A DNA stretch of 64,000 nt from NCBI RefSeq assembly GCF_002117915.1, contig NZ_BDJB01000003.1:1-64000 (forward strand), read 5' to 3'. The notes under the pieces were generated by a model. It was given only the letters and a program-made list of their open reading frames with translations, did not search any database and was not told where the DNA came from. This stretch comes from Sphingomonas sp. TZW2008 (lineage in GTDB: Bacteria; Pseudomonadota; Alphaproteobacteria; Sphingomonadales; Sphingomonadaceae). Both the position numbers and the translations under genes were made by a program. Shown in pieces: positions 18,408 through 27,475 of the stretch; positions within the stretch are counted from its first letter, which is position 1, and each line of letters begins with the position of its first letter.

Positions 18408-19580
18408 ATGGCCGACGCGACCGCAACCGACTTCGACGTGATCGTCTATGGCGCGACGGGCTACACCGGTCGCCTCGTCGCCGAATATATCGCCGGCGCT
18501 TATCCCGAAGGCGTGCGCTGGGCGATGGCCGGCCGCTCGCTGACGAAACTCGAGGAAGTCCGACGCGAGATGGGGATCGGCGCGGACGTGCCGCTCGTCA
18601 CCGCCGACGCCGATGACCCCGCCTCGCTGCGCGCGCTATGCCGCCGCACCGCCGTCGTAATCACCACCGTCGGCCCGTACCAGCTCTACGGCACCGACCT
18701 TGTTGCCGCCTGCGCCGAAACGGGCACCGCCTATGTCGATCTGTGCGGCGAGCCTGGCTGGATGCGCCGCATGATCGACGCGCATCACGAAGCCGCCAAG
18801 GCGAGCGGCGCGCGCATCGTCTTCTCCTGCGGATTCGATTCAATCCCGTTCGATCTCGGCGTGCTGACGCTGCAGGAGGCCGCGATCGCCCGCTTCGGCC
18901 GCCCCGTCCCGCGCATCAAATGCCGCGTCCGCACGATGAAGGGCGGCTTCTCGGGCGGTACCGCGGCCAGCCTCAAGGCAACGATGGCCGCAGCGGTGAA
19001 GGACCCGTCGCTCATCCCGCTGCTCGCCAGCCCCTTCGCGCTGACGCCGGGGCACAATGGCCCGCATCAACCGACCGGGCTGCTCCCCGAATATGACACG
19101 ACGATCGGCGCATGGGTCGCGCCGTTCGTCATGGCGCCGATCAACACCAAGAACGTTCACCGCACCAATTTTCTGCTCGGCCAGCACTACGGCGACGATT
19201 TCGTCTACGATGAGATGGTCGTCACCGGGCTCGGCGATCTTGGCAAAGCGGCGGCGGAGGCGCTCGCCAAGCTCAATCCGTTCGCCGATAACAAGGGCCC
19301 CAAGCCCGGCGAGGGCCCGACCAAGGAGGAGCGCGAGACCGGCCACTACGACGTGCTGTTCGCCGGGCTGATGCCCGATGGCACGCGGCTCGACGCGGTC
19401 GTCACCGGCGATCGCGATCCCGGCTACGGCTCGACCAGCAAGATGCTCGCCGAGAGCGCGCTGTGCCTGGTGCGCGACGTGAAGGGCGACGGTGGCGTGT
19501 GGACCCCCGGCGCGCTGATGGGTCCCGAACTGCGCAAACGCCTCATCGATCACGCCGGAATGACGTTCACTGCAAGCTGA
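18408..19580 (+). CDS. Saccharopine dehydrogenase family protein / trans-acting enoyl reductase-like
   Basis: 390-residue NAD(P)-binding protein. The Rossmann motif GATGYTGRLVAEY starts at about residue 16. The middle (GGFSGGT) and a long C-terminal domain match the family of mycobacterial trans-acting enoyl reductases that work on lipids such as phthiocerol. It has a strong Shine-Dalgarno (GAGAGGGAGAGAGACG) and directly follows the ABC exporter gene, which suggests a lipid-modifying and exporting pair. The reaction is not established for sphingomonads. Confidence 0.83.
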   Translation: MADATATDFDVIVYGATGYTGRLVAEYIAGAYPEGVRWAMAGRSLTKLEEVRREMGIGADVPLVTADADDPASLRALCRRTAVVITTVGPYQLYGTDLVAACAETGTAYVDLCGEPGWMRRMIDAHHEAAKASGARIVFSCGFDSIPFDLGVLTLQEAAIARFGRPVPRIKCRVRTMKGGFSGGTAASLKATMAAAVKDPSLIPLLASPFALTPGHNGPHQPTGLLPEYDTTIGAWVAPFVMAPINTKNVHRTNFLLGQHYGDDFVYDEMVVTGLGDLGKAAAEALAKLNPFADNKGPKPGEGPTKEERETGHYDVLFAGLMPDGTRLDAVVTGDRDPGYGSTSKMLAESALCLVRDVKGDGGVWTPGALMGPELRKRLIDHAGMTFTAS

Positions 19581-19624
19581 GCCCGCCCGCGATTGGGGCT
19601 AACCGGCGCGAGGCACCTCCGCGC

Positions 19625-19933
19625 TCACCGCCCCAGCGCGATCGCCCCCGCCGCGGCAAAGCCGGCCACCGCGATCGCGCCGAGTACGCGGGCGAGCTCC
19701 TCCTTGCGAAAATGCACCAGCGCCTGCTCGTCCAGCCAGTGCCGGCCGCCCTCCTCGCGGATCGCGTGAAACACCGTCATCCGCGCCAGCATCCGCGTCT
19801 CACCGCGCCCCTCGGGGGCCAGCGTGATCGCACGTGCCGCGGTCAGCGCGTTCGCCGCGCGCAGCCGCTCGACCAGCCGGTTCTGCGCCCGGGTCGAATA
19901 GCGTTCCGCCGCCCGCACCACGAAATTCGCCAT
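19625..19933 (-). CDS. Small hypothetical protein with C-terminal membrane segment
   Basis: About 102 residues, not recognised. The N-terminal two thirds are basic and rich in Ala/Arg (ANFVVRAAERYSTRAQN), and the C-terminus has a hydrophobic stretch ending GAIAVAGFAAAGAIALGR, probably a tail anchor. It directly follows rnr. A GTG at 19939 would overlap the rnr stop by 4 nt; the ATG at 19933 has better spacing from GGGGGAA. The coupling to rnr suggests co-expression. Confidence 0.65.
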   Translation of the reverse strand: MANFVVRAAERYSTRAQNRLVERLRAANALTAARAITLAPEGRGETRMLARMTVFHAIREEGGRHWLDEQALVHFRKEELARVLGAIAVAGFAAAGAIALGR

Positions 19934-19935
19934 CG

Positions 19936-22173
19936 TCACTTCCCCCGTTTTCTGTCGCGCTTCTGGTGCCGGATATTCGCCGGCCGCCCACGATGCTTCA
20001 ACACTCGCGGCGGACGCGCGTCGCGCCCGCTGCCGCGCACCGGCGGCGCGCCCTTGCCCTCCGCCAGCTCGAAGCGCAGCGCGCCCGACACCGGATTGGC
20101 CTCTGCCAGCCGCAGCTTGATGCGCTGCCCCAGCGTATATTCCTCGCCGCTCGTCTCGCCCACCAGCTTGCGCGCCGCCTCGTCGAAGCGGAAATATTCG
20201 CCGCCGAGATCGCTGATCGGCATCAGCCCGTCGCCGCCGACACCCTCGACGGTTGCGAAGAAGCCGAAGTTCTGGATGCCCGTGATTCGCGCGTCGACCA
20301 CCTCGCCGACGCGTTCGGCGAGGAACGCGGCGACGTAGCGGTCGATCGTGTCGCGCTCCGCCTCCATCGCGCGGCGTTCGAGCTTGCTGATCGTCTCGCC
20401 CAGCCGCTCGAAATCCTCGTTGCCCGCCAGCCCGCCGGGGCCGAGCGCATAGGCGCTCGTCAGCGCGCGATGGACCAGAAGGTCGGCATAGCGGCGGATC
20501 GGCGAGGTGAAATGCGCGTAGCTGCCCAGTGACAGGCCGAAATGCCCGTGGTTGCCCGGCCCGTAATAGGCCTGCGTCTGGCTGCGCAGGATCTGCTCCA
20601 TCACCTGCGGGCGGAAATCGGCGTCGCCGATCCGCTCGATGATGCGGTTAAAGGTCGCCGGCTTGATGACCTGGCCGAGCGCGAAGGGCACGTCGAACGT
20701 CTCGAGATAATCCTTCAGCGCGACAAGCTTCTCGCGCGCCGGCGGCTCGTGGATGCGATACATCACCGGCGCCTTCTTCGCCTCCAGCGCCTTGGCGGCG
20801 GCGACGTTCGCGGCGATCATGTAATCCTCGACCAGCCGGTGCGCGTCGAGCCGCTCGCGCGGCGCGACCGACAGGAGCCGCCCTTTCTCGTCGAGTGCCA
20901 CTTGCCGCTCGGGCAGGTCGAGCGCCAGCGGCTCGCGCTTGTCGCGCGCCGCCAGCAGCGCCGCCCAGCAATCCCACAGATGACGCAGCGCCGTCAGCAA
21001 CGCCTCGTCGACCGGCGCCTCGGCGCGACCGTCGATCATCGCCTGCGCATCCTCGTACGCGATGTTCGACGCGATCCGCACCGTCGCACGGCTGAAGCGC
21101 CACGATTTGAGCGCCCCCGCCTTGGTCACCTGCAGGTGGCAGGCGAGCGCGGCGCGATCGGCGCCCTCCTTCAGCGAGCAGACATCCGCCGACAACACCT
21201 CCGGCAGCATCGGCACGACGCGGTCGGGGAAATACACCGAATTGCCGCGCCGCCGCGCCTCGCGGTCAATCTCGCTGCCCGCCCGCACGTAGAAGCTGAC
21301 GTCGGCGATCGCGACGATCGCGCGCCACCCGCCGACGTTCGCCGGATCGTCGTCGGGCTCGGCCCAGATCGCGTCGTCGTGGTCGCGCGCGTCGGCGGGA
21401 TCGATCGCGACGATCGGCAGGTGCGTCAGATCCTCGCGCCGATCACCCAGCGGCTGGCGCGCCACGCGCGCCGCCTCGTCCAGCGTCTCCTGGTTGAAGA
21501 CGTGCGGGATCTCGTGCTTGTGGATCGCGATCAGCGAGAAGCTCTTTGGCGCGAAGGGATCGCCCAGCCGCTCGACGACGCGCGCGGTGATCCGCGGCGG
21601 CCGCCCGGCGCGCTCGGCGAGCACCAGATCGCCCGCCTCGGCGCCGCCCGCGTCGGACACGGCATATTCGCGCCGGTCCTTCTTCTCGACGCCCTGTAAC
21701 CACAGCCGGTCGCCCTCGCCGCGCAGCACGCCGATCATCTGCTCCGCCGCCGGCGCGATCGCCTTCAGCGGATGGGCGATCCAGCCGTTGCCCGCCTCCT
21801 CGGTGCGCGCCAGGATGCGCATGCCGACGCCGCTCTCGCCGCGCTTGCGCTCGCGCACGCGCAGCCGCGGCGGCGGCGTGTCCGCCTCCCACCGCTCAGG
21901 GGTCGCCCAGATCGTGCCGCTGTCGTCAACGTCGACGATACGCAGCACCGTCACCTTGGGCAGCCCGCCCATCTTGTGGAACGCCCGCCCCGGCGCGCTG
22001 TCGATCAGCCCCTCGTCGGCCATGTCCTTGAGCAGCGCCTTGAGCGCGATCTTGTCCTGTGCCGACAGACCGAAGGCGCGCGCGATCTCGCGCTTGCCCG
22101 CGGGCGTATCGCTGCCGGTGATGAAGTCGAGGATCTGCTGGCGGCTCGGCAGCCCGGCCCGTGGTTTTCGCAT
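19936..22173 (-). CDS. rnr: Ribonuclease R
   Basis: 3'-to-5' exoribonuclease that degrades structured RNA. The 745-residue protein has an N-terminal winged-helix region, cold-shock domains, an RNB domain with the catalytic Asp set in IDPADARDHDDAIW, and a C-terminal S1 domain followed by a basic tail (KHRGRPANIRHQKRDRKRGK). The start at 22173 gives MRKPRAGLPSRQ, the usual beginning of sphingomonad RNase R. No good Shine-Dalgarno is visible. It is followed by a small overlapping membrane protein gene and stands 31 nt after parE. Confidence 0.94.
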   Translation of the reverse strand: MRKPRAGLPSRQQILDFITGSDTPAGKREIARAFGLSAQDKIALKALLKDMADEGLIDSAPGRAFHKMGGLPKVTVLRIVDVDDSGTIWATPERWEADTPPPRLRVRERKRGESGVGMRILARTEEAGNGWIAHPLKAIAPAAEQMIGVLRGEGDRLWLQGVEKKDRREYAVSDAGGAEAGDLVLAERAGRPPRITARVVERLGDPFAPKSFSLIAIHKHEIPHVFNQETLDEAARVARQPLGDRREDLTHLPIVAIDPADARDHDDAIWAEPDDDPANVGGWRAIVAIADVSFYVRAGSEIDREARRRGNSVYFPDRVVPMLPEVLSADVCSLKEGADRAALACHLQVTKAGALKSWRFSRATVRIASNIAYEDAQAMIDGRAEAPVDEALLTALRHLWDCWAALLAARDKREPLALDLPERQVALDEKGRLLSVAPRERLDAHRLVEDYMIAANVAAAKALEAKKAPVMYRIHEPPAREKLVALKDYLETFDVPFALGQVIKPATFNRIIERIGDADFRPQVMEQILRSQTQAYYGPGNHGHFGLSLGSYAHFTSPIRRYADLLVHRALTSAYALGPGGLAGNEDFERLGETISKLERRAMEAERDTIDRYVAAFLAERVGEVVDARITGIQNFGFFATVEGVGGDGLMPISDLGGEYFRFDEAARKLVGETSGEEYTLGQRIKLRLAEANPVSGALRFELAEGKGAPPVRGSGRDARPPRVLKHRGRPANIRHQKRDRKRGK

Positions 22174-22204
22174 CCAGCTTAGATAGGTACTCGATCCCCC
22201 GCGG

Positions 22205-24193
22205 TCACGCGTCGATCGCTTCCTCGTCCATCCGCGCCGCATTCTCCTGGATGAAGGCGAAGCGATGCGCCGGATTGGTCCCCATCAGTCGGTCGACCAG
22301 ATCCTTCACGCCGGCACGCTCTTCATATTCCTGCGGCAGGGTGATGCGGATCAGGCTGCGCGTCTTGGGATCCATCGTCGTCTCGCGCAGCTGACCGGGG
22401 TTCATCTCGCCCAGCCCCTTGAACCGCGCGACCTCCACCTTCTTGCCGCGGAACACCGTCCGCTCGATCTCGGCGCGATGCGCATCGTCGCGCGCGTAGA
22501 GCGACTTCGTCCCCGCAGTCAGCCGGTAGAGCGGCGGCTGCGCAAGATACAGATGCCCGCGCCGCACCAGATCGGGCATCTCCTGGAAGAAGAATGTCAT
22601 CAGCAGCGTCGCGATATGCGCGCCATCGACGTCGGCGTCGGTCATGATGATGACGCGCTCGTAGCGCAGATTGTCGGGCTGGCAGTCCTTGCGCGTCCCG
22701 CAGCCCAGCGCCTGCCCTAGATCGGCGATCTCCTGATTGGCGAAGATCTTGGCGCTGGTGGCCGACGCGACGTTGAGGATCTTGCCGCGGATCGGCAGGA
22801 TCGCCTGCGTCTTGCGGTCGCGCGCCTGCTTCGCGCTGCCGCCGGCGCTGTCGCCCTCGACGATGAACAATTCGGTCCCGCCCGGCGCGTTGGCCGAACA
22901 GTCGGTCAGCTTGCCCGGCAGCCGCAGCTTGCGCGCCGACGTCGCCGTCTTGCGCTTGACGTCGCGCTCCTCCTTGCGACGCAGCCGATCGTCCATCCGC
23001 TCGAGCACGTAACCGAGCAGCGCGCGCCCGCGGTCCATGTTCTGGCCCAGCCAATGGTCGAAATGATCGCGCACCGCTTTCTCGACCAGCCCCGCTGCCT
23101 CGGGCGAGGTCAGCCGGTCCTTGGTCTGCGACTGGAACTGCGGTTCGCGGATGAAGACGGACAGCATCAGCTCGCTGCCGACCATCACGTCGTCGGCGGT
23201 CAGATCCTTGACGCGCTTGTCCTTTACCAGCTCGCCGAACGATCGCAGCCCGCGCACCAGCGCCTGCCGCAATCCCTGCTCGTGCGTGCCGCCGTCGGGC
23301 GTCGGAATTGTGTTGCAATACCAGCTGTAGCTGCCGTCGGACCACAAGGGCCAGGCAACCGCCCATTCGACGCGGCCGGCCTCGCCGGGAAAGTCCTGCG
23401 CGCCGGAGAAGAAGTCCGCCGTCGCGCATTCGCGCCCTGCCACCTGCTCGCGCAGATGATCGGCAAGCCCGCCTGGGAACTGGAACACCGCCTCCGCCGG
23501 CGTATCGTCGGCGATCAGCTCGGCCGCGCATTTCCAGCGGATTTCGACGCCGGCGAACAGATACGCCTTGGATCGTGCCAGCCGGTACAGCCGCGCCGGC
23601 TTGAAGCCGAGCTCAGGGCCGAAGATCTCCGCGTCGGGCGTGAACGCGACCGAGGTACCGCGCCGGTTGGGCGCCGCGCCGACCGCTTCCAGCGGCCCAA
23701 GCGTCTGCCCCTTGGCGAAGCGCTGGCGATACAGCTGCCGGTCGCGCGCCACCTCAACCACCGTGTCGGACGACAGCGCGTTGACCACCGACACGCCCAC
23801 ACCGTGCAGTCCGCCCGACGTCGCATAGGCCTTGCCGGTGAACTTGCCGCCCGAATGCAGCGTCGACAGAATCACCTCGAGCGCGCTCTTGTCCGGAAAC
23901 TTGGGATGCGGGTCGACCGGAATGCCCCGCCCGTTGTCGACGATCGTCAGCCGGTTGCCCGGCTCCAACGTCACGTCGATCCGCGTCGCATGCCCCGCGA
24001 CTGCCTCGTCCATCGCATTGTCGAGCACCTCGGCCGCCAGATGGTGCAGCGCGCGCTCGTCGGTACCGCCGACGTACATGCCCGGCCGCCGCCGCACCGG
24101 TTCCAGCCCTTCGAGAACCTCGATCGACGAGGCGTCGTACGTGCCGGCCGGTGCTGCCGTGCGGAACAGATCTTGATCGGGCATTTCGTCCAT
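22205..24193 (-). CDS. parE: DNA topoisomerase IV subunit B
   Basis: ATPase subunit of topoisomerase IV, which decatenates sister chromosomes. The 662-residue protein has the GHKL ATPase motifs (EVLDNAMDEA, DNGRGIPVDPH), the TOPRIM EGDSAGG near residue 443 and a C-terminal DTD-like DADVDGAHI motif for Mg binding. The length and QKSK-loop region are typical of ParE and not GyrB. ATG at 24193; 24184 is an alternative start. It diverges from an outer-membrane protein gene across a palindrome. rnr lies immediately downstream. Confidence 0.94.
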   Translation of the reverse strand: MDEMPDQDLFRTAAPAGTYDASSIEVLEGLEPVRRRPGMYVGGTDERALHHLAAEVLDNAMDEAVAGHATRIDVTLEPGNRLTIVDNGRGIPVDPHPKFPDKSALEVILSTLHSGGKFTGKAYATSGGLHGVGVSVVNALSSDTVVEVARDRQLYRQRFAKGQTLGPLEAVGAAPNRRGTSVAFTPDAEIFGPELGFKPARLYRLARSKAYLFAGVEIRWKCAAELIADDTPAEAVFQFPGGLADHLREQVAGRECATADFFSGAQDFPGEAGRVEWAVAWPLWSDGSYSWYCNTIPTPDGGTHEQGLRQALVRGLRSFGELVKDKRVKDLTADDVMVGSELMLSVFIREPQFQSQTKDRLTSPEAAGLVEKAVRDHFDHWLGQNMDRGRALLGYVLERMDDRLRRKEERDVKRKTATSARKLRLPGKLTDCSANAPGGTELFIVEGDSAGGSAKQARDRKTQAILPIRGKILNVASATSAKIFANQEIADLGQALGCGTRKDCQPDNLRYERVIIMTDADVDGAHIATLLMTFFFQEMPDLVRRGHLYLAQPPLYRLTAGTKSLYARDDAHRAEIERTVFRGKKVEVARFKGLGEMNPGQLRETTMDPKTRSLIRITLPQEYEERAGVKDLVDRLMGTNPAHRFAFIQENAARMDEEAIDA

Positions 24194-24221
24194 ATAGCCG
24201 ATCCGCGCCGCGCGGCGACCT

Positions 24222-24237
24222 GTTGCATCGATGCAAC
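24222..24237. promoter_or_regulatory. 16-bp perfect palindrome between parE and the porin-like gene
   Basis: GTTGCATCGATGCAAC, a perfect 16-bp dyad, is 28 nt upstream of the parE start and 105 nt before the outer-membrane protein gene. Its size fits a dimeric regulator site. It is close enough to parE to overlap a promoter, so it could repress parE or control the divergent gene. No known consensus was matched. Confidence 0.5.
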
Positions 24238-24342
24238 GGTTTCCGGCGATGGTGCCGAAGCAACCTTTCGACATGCATCCTTTCGCGGGGCGGCACCGTT
24301 CCTGCGGCTATCCTCGATCAAGTCTATTCGAAAGGTTCGCGT

Positions 24343-25206
24343 ATGAAGTCCCTTATTCTCGCCGGCATTGCTGCCACCCTGATCGCGCCCGCGGTCGCCG
24401 CGCAGACGGTCGACGACGAAACCGGATTCAACGGTATTTACATCGGCGCCGCCGGCGGCTACGACGTGCAGGGCAACGACATCGGCTCGCGCATCCTATT
24501 CGATCGCAACCTCGACGGCCGCTTCGGTGACACGGTGACGACCGCGACCGGCGCGAACGCGTTCGGTGGCCCGGTCGGTGGCTTCTGCAACGGCAGCACC
24601 CGCGCCGCCACCTCGCCGACCAACACCACCGCGCCCGCCGGCTGCCGCAACGACAAGGACGGCTGGTCGTATTACGCGCGCATTGGCGCCGATCAGCAGC
24701 GTGGCCGCATCGTCGTCGGCGTGCTGGGCGAGTTCGGCAAGAGCGAGATCAACGACAGCGTCACCGCTTTCTCAACGACGCCCGCGTCGTACGTGATGAC
24801 GCGCTCGATCGAGTGGGAAAGCTCGATCCGCGGCCGCATCGGCTACACGCCCAACGACACGACGCTGTTCTACGGCACGTTCGGCCCCGGCTACGCGCGC
24901 GTCGACCGAAGCTTCTACACCACCAATACCGCCAACGGCTTCGCCGAGCGCGGCAAGCGCAACCAGTGGGGCATCACCGGCGGCGGCGGCGTCGAGCAGA
25001 AGCTTGGCCGCAACTTTTCGGTCGGTCTGGAATACATGTTCCACGAGTATCAGGACGACGACTATCGCGTCCGCGCCGGCAACTCGGGTACGACGCCTGC
25101 GACCAATCCGTTCCTGCTCGGCAACGCCGGCGGTACCGATTTCCGTCGCAGCGACGACAAGTTCCGCTGGCACTCGATCCGCGCAACGGCGGCGTTCCGC
25201 TTCTGA
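24343..25206 (+). CDS. Outer-membrane beta-barrel protein
   Basis: 287 residues with a clear signal peptide (MKSLILAGIAATLIAPAVAA, cleavage near residue 20). The mature part has alternating hydrophobic beta strands and Gly/Asn/Asp-rich loops. It ends in F (RATAAFRF), the C-terminal signature recognised by the Bam machinery. The sequence resembles the OmpA-like/porin barrels called outer membrane beta-barrel in sphingomonads; no periplasmic OmpA peptidoglycan domain follows. A Cys pair in the loop region (GFCNGS, GCRND) may form a disulfide. AAAGG precedes the ATG. Confidence 0.85.
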   Translation: MKSLILAGIAATLIAPAVAAQTVDDETGFNGIYIGAAGGYDVQGNDIGSRILFDRNLDGRFGDTVTTATGANAFGGPVGGFCNGSTRAATSPTNTTAPAGCRNDKDGWSYYARIGADQQRGRIVVGVLGEFGKSEINDSVTAFSTTPASYVMTRSIEWESSIRGRIGYTPNDTTLFYGTFGPGYARVDRSFYTTNTANGFAERGKRNQWGITGGGGVEQKLGRNFSVGLEYMFHEYQDDDYRVRAGNSGTTPATNPFLLGNAGGTDFRRSDDKFRWHSIRATAAFRF

Positions 25207-25221
25207 TCGGCTGCGCTGCGG

Positions 25222-26907
25222 TCAGGCGACGAGTATCGCCTGGCCGCATCGCATCCCCGTAACGCTGAGGTCCGCCTCACCCAACCCGACACCAAGCGTG
25301 CCCGTCGCCGTCATCAGCAGGCGATCGAGTGCCGGCGCGATCGGCGTCAGCGCCGCACCGACACCGCGCAGCAGCGGATCGATCGGAATCGGCAACCCAA
25401 TAACTTGAACGCTGAGCGACGCCTGACCGATCAGCGAGCTGACGATGCCGCCGAGCGGCTGGCTGCTCGCCACCGTTTTGCGCGACCGGGTCGCGATCTC
25501 GCCCTCGCTGAACCGCAGCGACCGCCACGGCTCGGCCGCCCCGAGCGACAGCCGGCTGCTTCCGATCACATCGATCAGCAGCGTATCCACCAGCGCCGCA
25601 CGCGCGGGCACTAGCGCGGTCGAGAAATCGTCGAGCCGGCTTGTGTCGATCGTCCCGATCGCCGCGCTGCCGACATCGGTCCGTCCTTCCAGCGTCACCC
25701 CGCGCCCTGCACCTGCCGCGCAATTGATCGCAGCCAGACGCCCCTCCGCGCTCGCCAGTTCGACAAGCACCGGCAGATTGATCGACACAAGGCTGCCGAG
25801 TCCCGGCAGCGCCACCCGCGACAATAGCGTCTCGAGATATGCCCTCGCCTGCGCCGTACGCACGATCGGCGTGCCGGTTTCGGTGATCGCGATCCACGGC
25901 GACTGCTGCGTGCGTTCGCCGACGGCGAGCATCAGGCGGGTCGACGCGAGCCCCGGGATCGACGTCCCCAGATCGATCGCCACCTGCCGCCGCGGCCCGG
26001 CGAGCTGCAAGATCGCCGTCGCCAGCGCCATTGCATCGACCTGCGCGATGCCCGTGCCGCCCGCGGCCTGCCCACCGAGCGGCCCGGCGTCGATCAGCGC
26101 ACCGAGCGACACTGAGGCTCCACCCGCCACCGTCGCGATCTGCCGCACCGCCGCCGCCGCGGTCGTCTGGTTGCTGCCAGTCAGCGCCTGCGCCAGGGCG
26201 TCGAGCAGCTTGGGCGTCGCCACCTGGCTCGTCAGGATGTCGCGAAACGTCACCGCGTCGAGCGTTGCGCTGCTGCGCACCAGCGGCAGCAGCGCGAACA
26301 GATCGACCTGCGCGCTCGCCAGCGCGTCATAGTCCATCGCCGTCAGCCGGACTTCGCTGCCGGTCAACGCGCCGAGATAGGCGTTGAGCAGCCCGGCATC
26401 GATGCTCGCCAGCCGCGATCCGATCGAAAAGGCGGCAAAGCGTTGACGGCGTGCCGTCGCGGTTCGGGCGATGGACACCTCGCGCGTGCCGAACACGCGC
26501 GCGAAAAATGTCGGCACCGTGCTTTCCAGCGTCACGCGCGCCGCATCAGCACCGCTGGCGCTGGCCACGAAGCGCGCCGATGGCGCCTTGGTGGGATCGG
26601 CCGAATAGGCGCCCTGTTCGACGCGCACCGCGACCGGGTGTTGCCATCCCGATCCGGTAACGATCGCCTGCGCTCGCTGCGCCGCGCCGCTGGTCGTGCT
26701 CGCCGCCGCCAGCGCGGCGGCGTCGGCGATGCCCTGCAGGCGCCGCGTCTCGAGCTGCACCGCGCCGACATCGATCGCGAAGGCCGCGAAGCCGACCAGC
26801 ACGGGCATCATGCCCGCCACCATCAGCCCGACGCCGCCCCGCCGATCGCGCACCAACCGCCGCACGCCGCTGAGCGGGTGGAAGCGCGCTGCGGCCGCCG
26901 GCCGCAT
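25222..26907 (-). CDS. TadG-like pilus assembly / membrane-anchored surface protein
   Basis: 561 residues. A basic start (MRPAAAARFHPL) is followed by RRGGVGLMVAGMMPVLVGFA, a single N-terminal membrane helix of the TadE/TadG type, and a long extracytoplasmic part without recognised domains, rich in Ala, Thr and Ser, with few charged residues. TadG homologues act in Flp/Tad pilus assembly and surface attachment. It follows a TadE-like gene (its ATG shares one base with that gene's TGA). No prepilin, CpaF or secretin gene is nearby, so the role here is open. Confidence 0.7.
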   Translation of the reverse strand: MRPAAAARFHPLSGVRRLVRDRRGGVGLMVAGMMPVLVGFAAFAIDVGAVQLETRRLQGIADAAALAAASTTSGAAQRAQAIVTGSGWQHPVAVRVEQGAYSADPTKAPSARFVASASGADAARVTLESTVPTFFARVFGTREVSIARTATARRQRFAAFSIGSRLASIDAGLLNAYLGALTGSEVRLTAMDYDALASAQVDLFALLPLVRSSATLDAVTFRDILTSQVATPKLLDALAQALTGSNQTTAAAAVRQIATVAGGASVSLGALIDAGPLGGQAAGGTGIAQVDAMALATAILQLAGPRRQVAIDLGTSIPGLASTRLMLAVGERTQQSPWIAITETGTPIVRTAQARAYLETLLSRVALPGLGSLVSINLPVLVELASAEGRLAAINCAAGAGRGVTLEGRTDVGSAAIGTIDTSRLDDFSTALVPARAALVDTLLIDVIGSSRLSLGAAEPWRSLRFSEGEIATRSRKTVASSQPLGGIVSSLIGQASLSVQVIGLPIPIDPLLRGVGAALTPIAPALDRLLMTATGTLGVGLGEADLSVTGMRCGQAILVA

Positions 26908-27326
26908 CACTCGATCCCGCCCTGGCGAACCGTCGCGCGCCGCTCGATCACCGGATCGGGCATCGGTACCATGCGCGCCGCGAACACGCCGTGCGTCGCG
27001 GCATCGAGCCGCAGCCGCACGATCGTCAGCTCGCCCGCATCCTCGACCGCGACGCTCATTTGCCCCGACTGCACCGCCGGCAGTTGCCGCAGTTCGCGCG
27101 CCACCGTGCCATTCGCCAGCGCAACGCGTTCCGCCGGGCTCAGCCCGCCGATCGTCGCCCGCGCGGCATCGTTTGCAATCTGCTGCACCGAATGGGCCAG
27201 CAGGAAATACTGGCCGTAGCTGAGGATACCGAGCGTCAGCAGCGCGAGCAGCGGCAGGACGAGCGCGAACTCGATCACCGCCACCCCGCGGCGGCTGTCG
27301 GCCAACGATGACGCAGTTTGTCGCAC
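26907..27326 (-). CDS. TadE-like pseudopilin
   Basis: 139-residue protein with a TadE-type leader: a short basic head, then RRGVAVIEFALVLPLLALLTLGIL, where the Glu after the Val-Ile pair is the conserved pilin E5. The C-terminal part is extracytoplasmic. GTG start at 27326 with GGGGA about 6 nt upstream. Forms a two-gene unit with the downstream TadG-like gene (TGATG junction). Confidence 0.82.
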   Translation of the reverse strand: MRQTASSLADSRRGVAVIEFALVLPLLALLTLGILSYGQYFLLAHSVQQIANDAARATIGGLSPAERVALANGTVARELRQLPAVQSGQMSVAVEDAGELTIVRLRLDAATHGVFAARMVPMPDPVIERRATVRQGGIE

Positions 27327-27389
27327 GGCTATCCCCGGTCCTTCCGGACGCAGGAATACCGCTTGTCAGCTTAGCGCCGCACTGCGCCA

Positions 27390-27402
27390 ATCACGCCGTG
27401 AT
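27390..27402. promoter_or_regulatory. Palindrome in the tadE upstream region
   Basis: ATCACGCCGTGAT (6-bp arms) lies 64 nt upstream of the tadE start, in the 149-bp gap between gcrA and tadE. A second weaker dyad (ATGGTTTACACCAT, inside 27441-27456) flanks it. These may bind a regulator of the pilus-like pair; nothing else supports this. Confidence 0.3.
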
Positions 27403-27475
27403 CAGCGCAGATTGCGTATGATCCTCGTACCTTGGCCGGCATGGTTTACACCATTCCGGATGCCGGGATGCGCAA

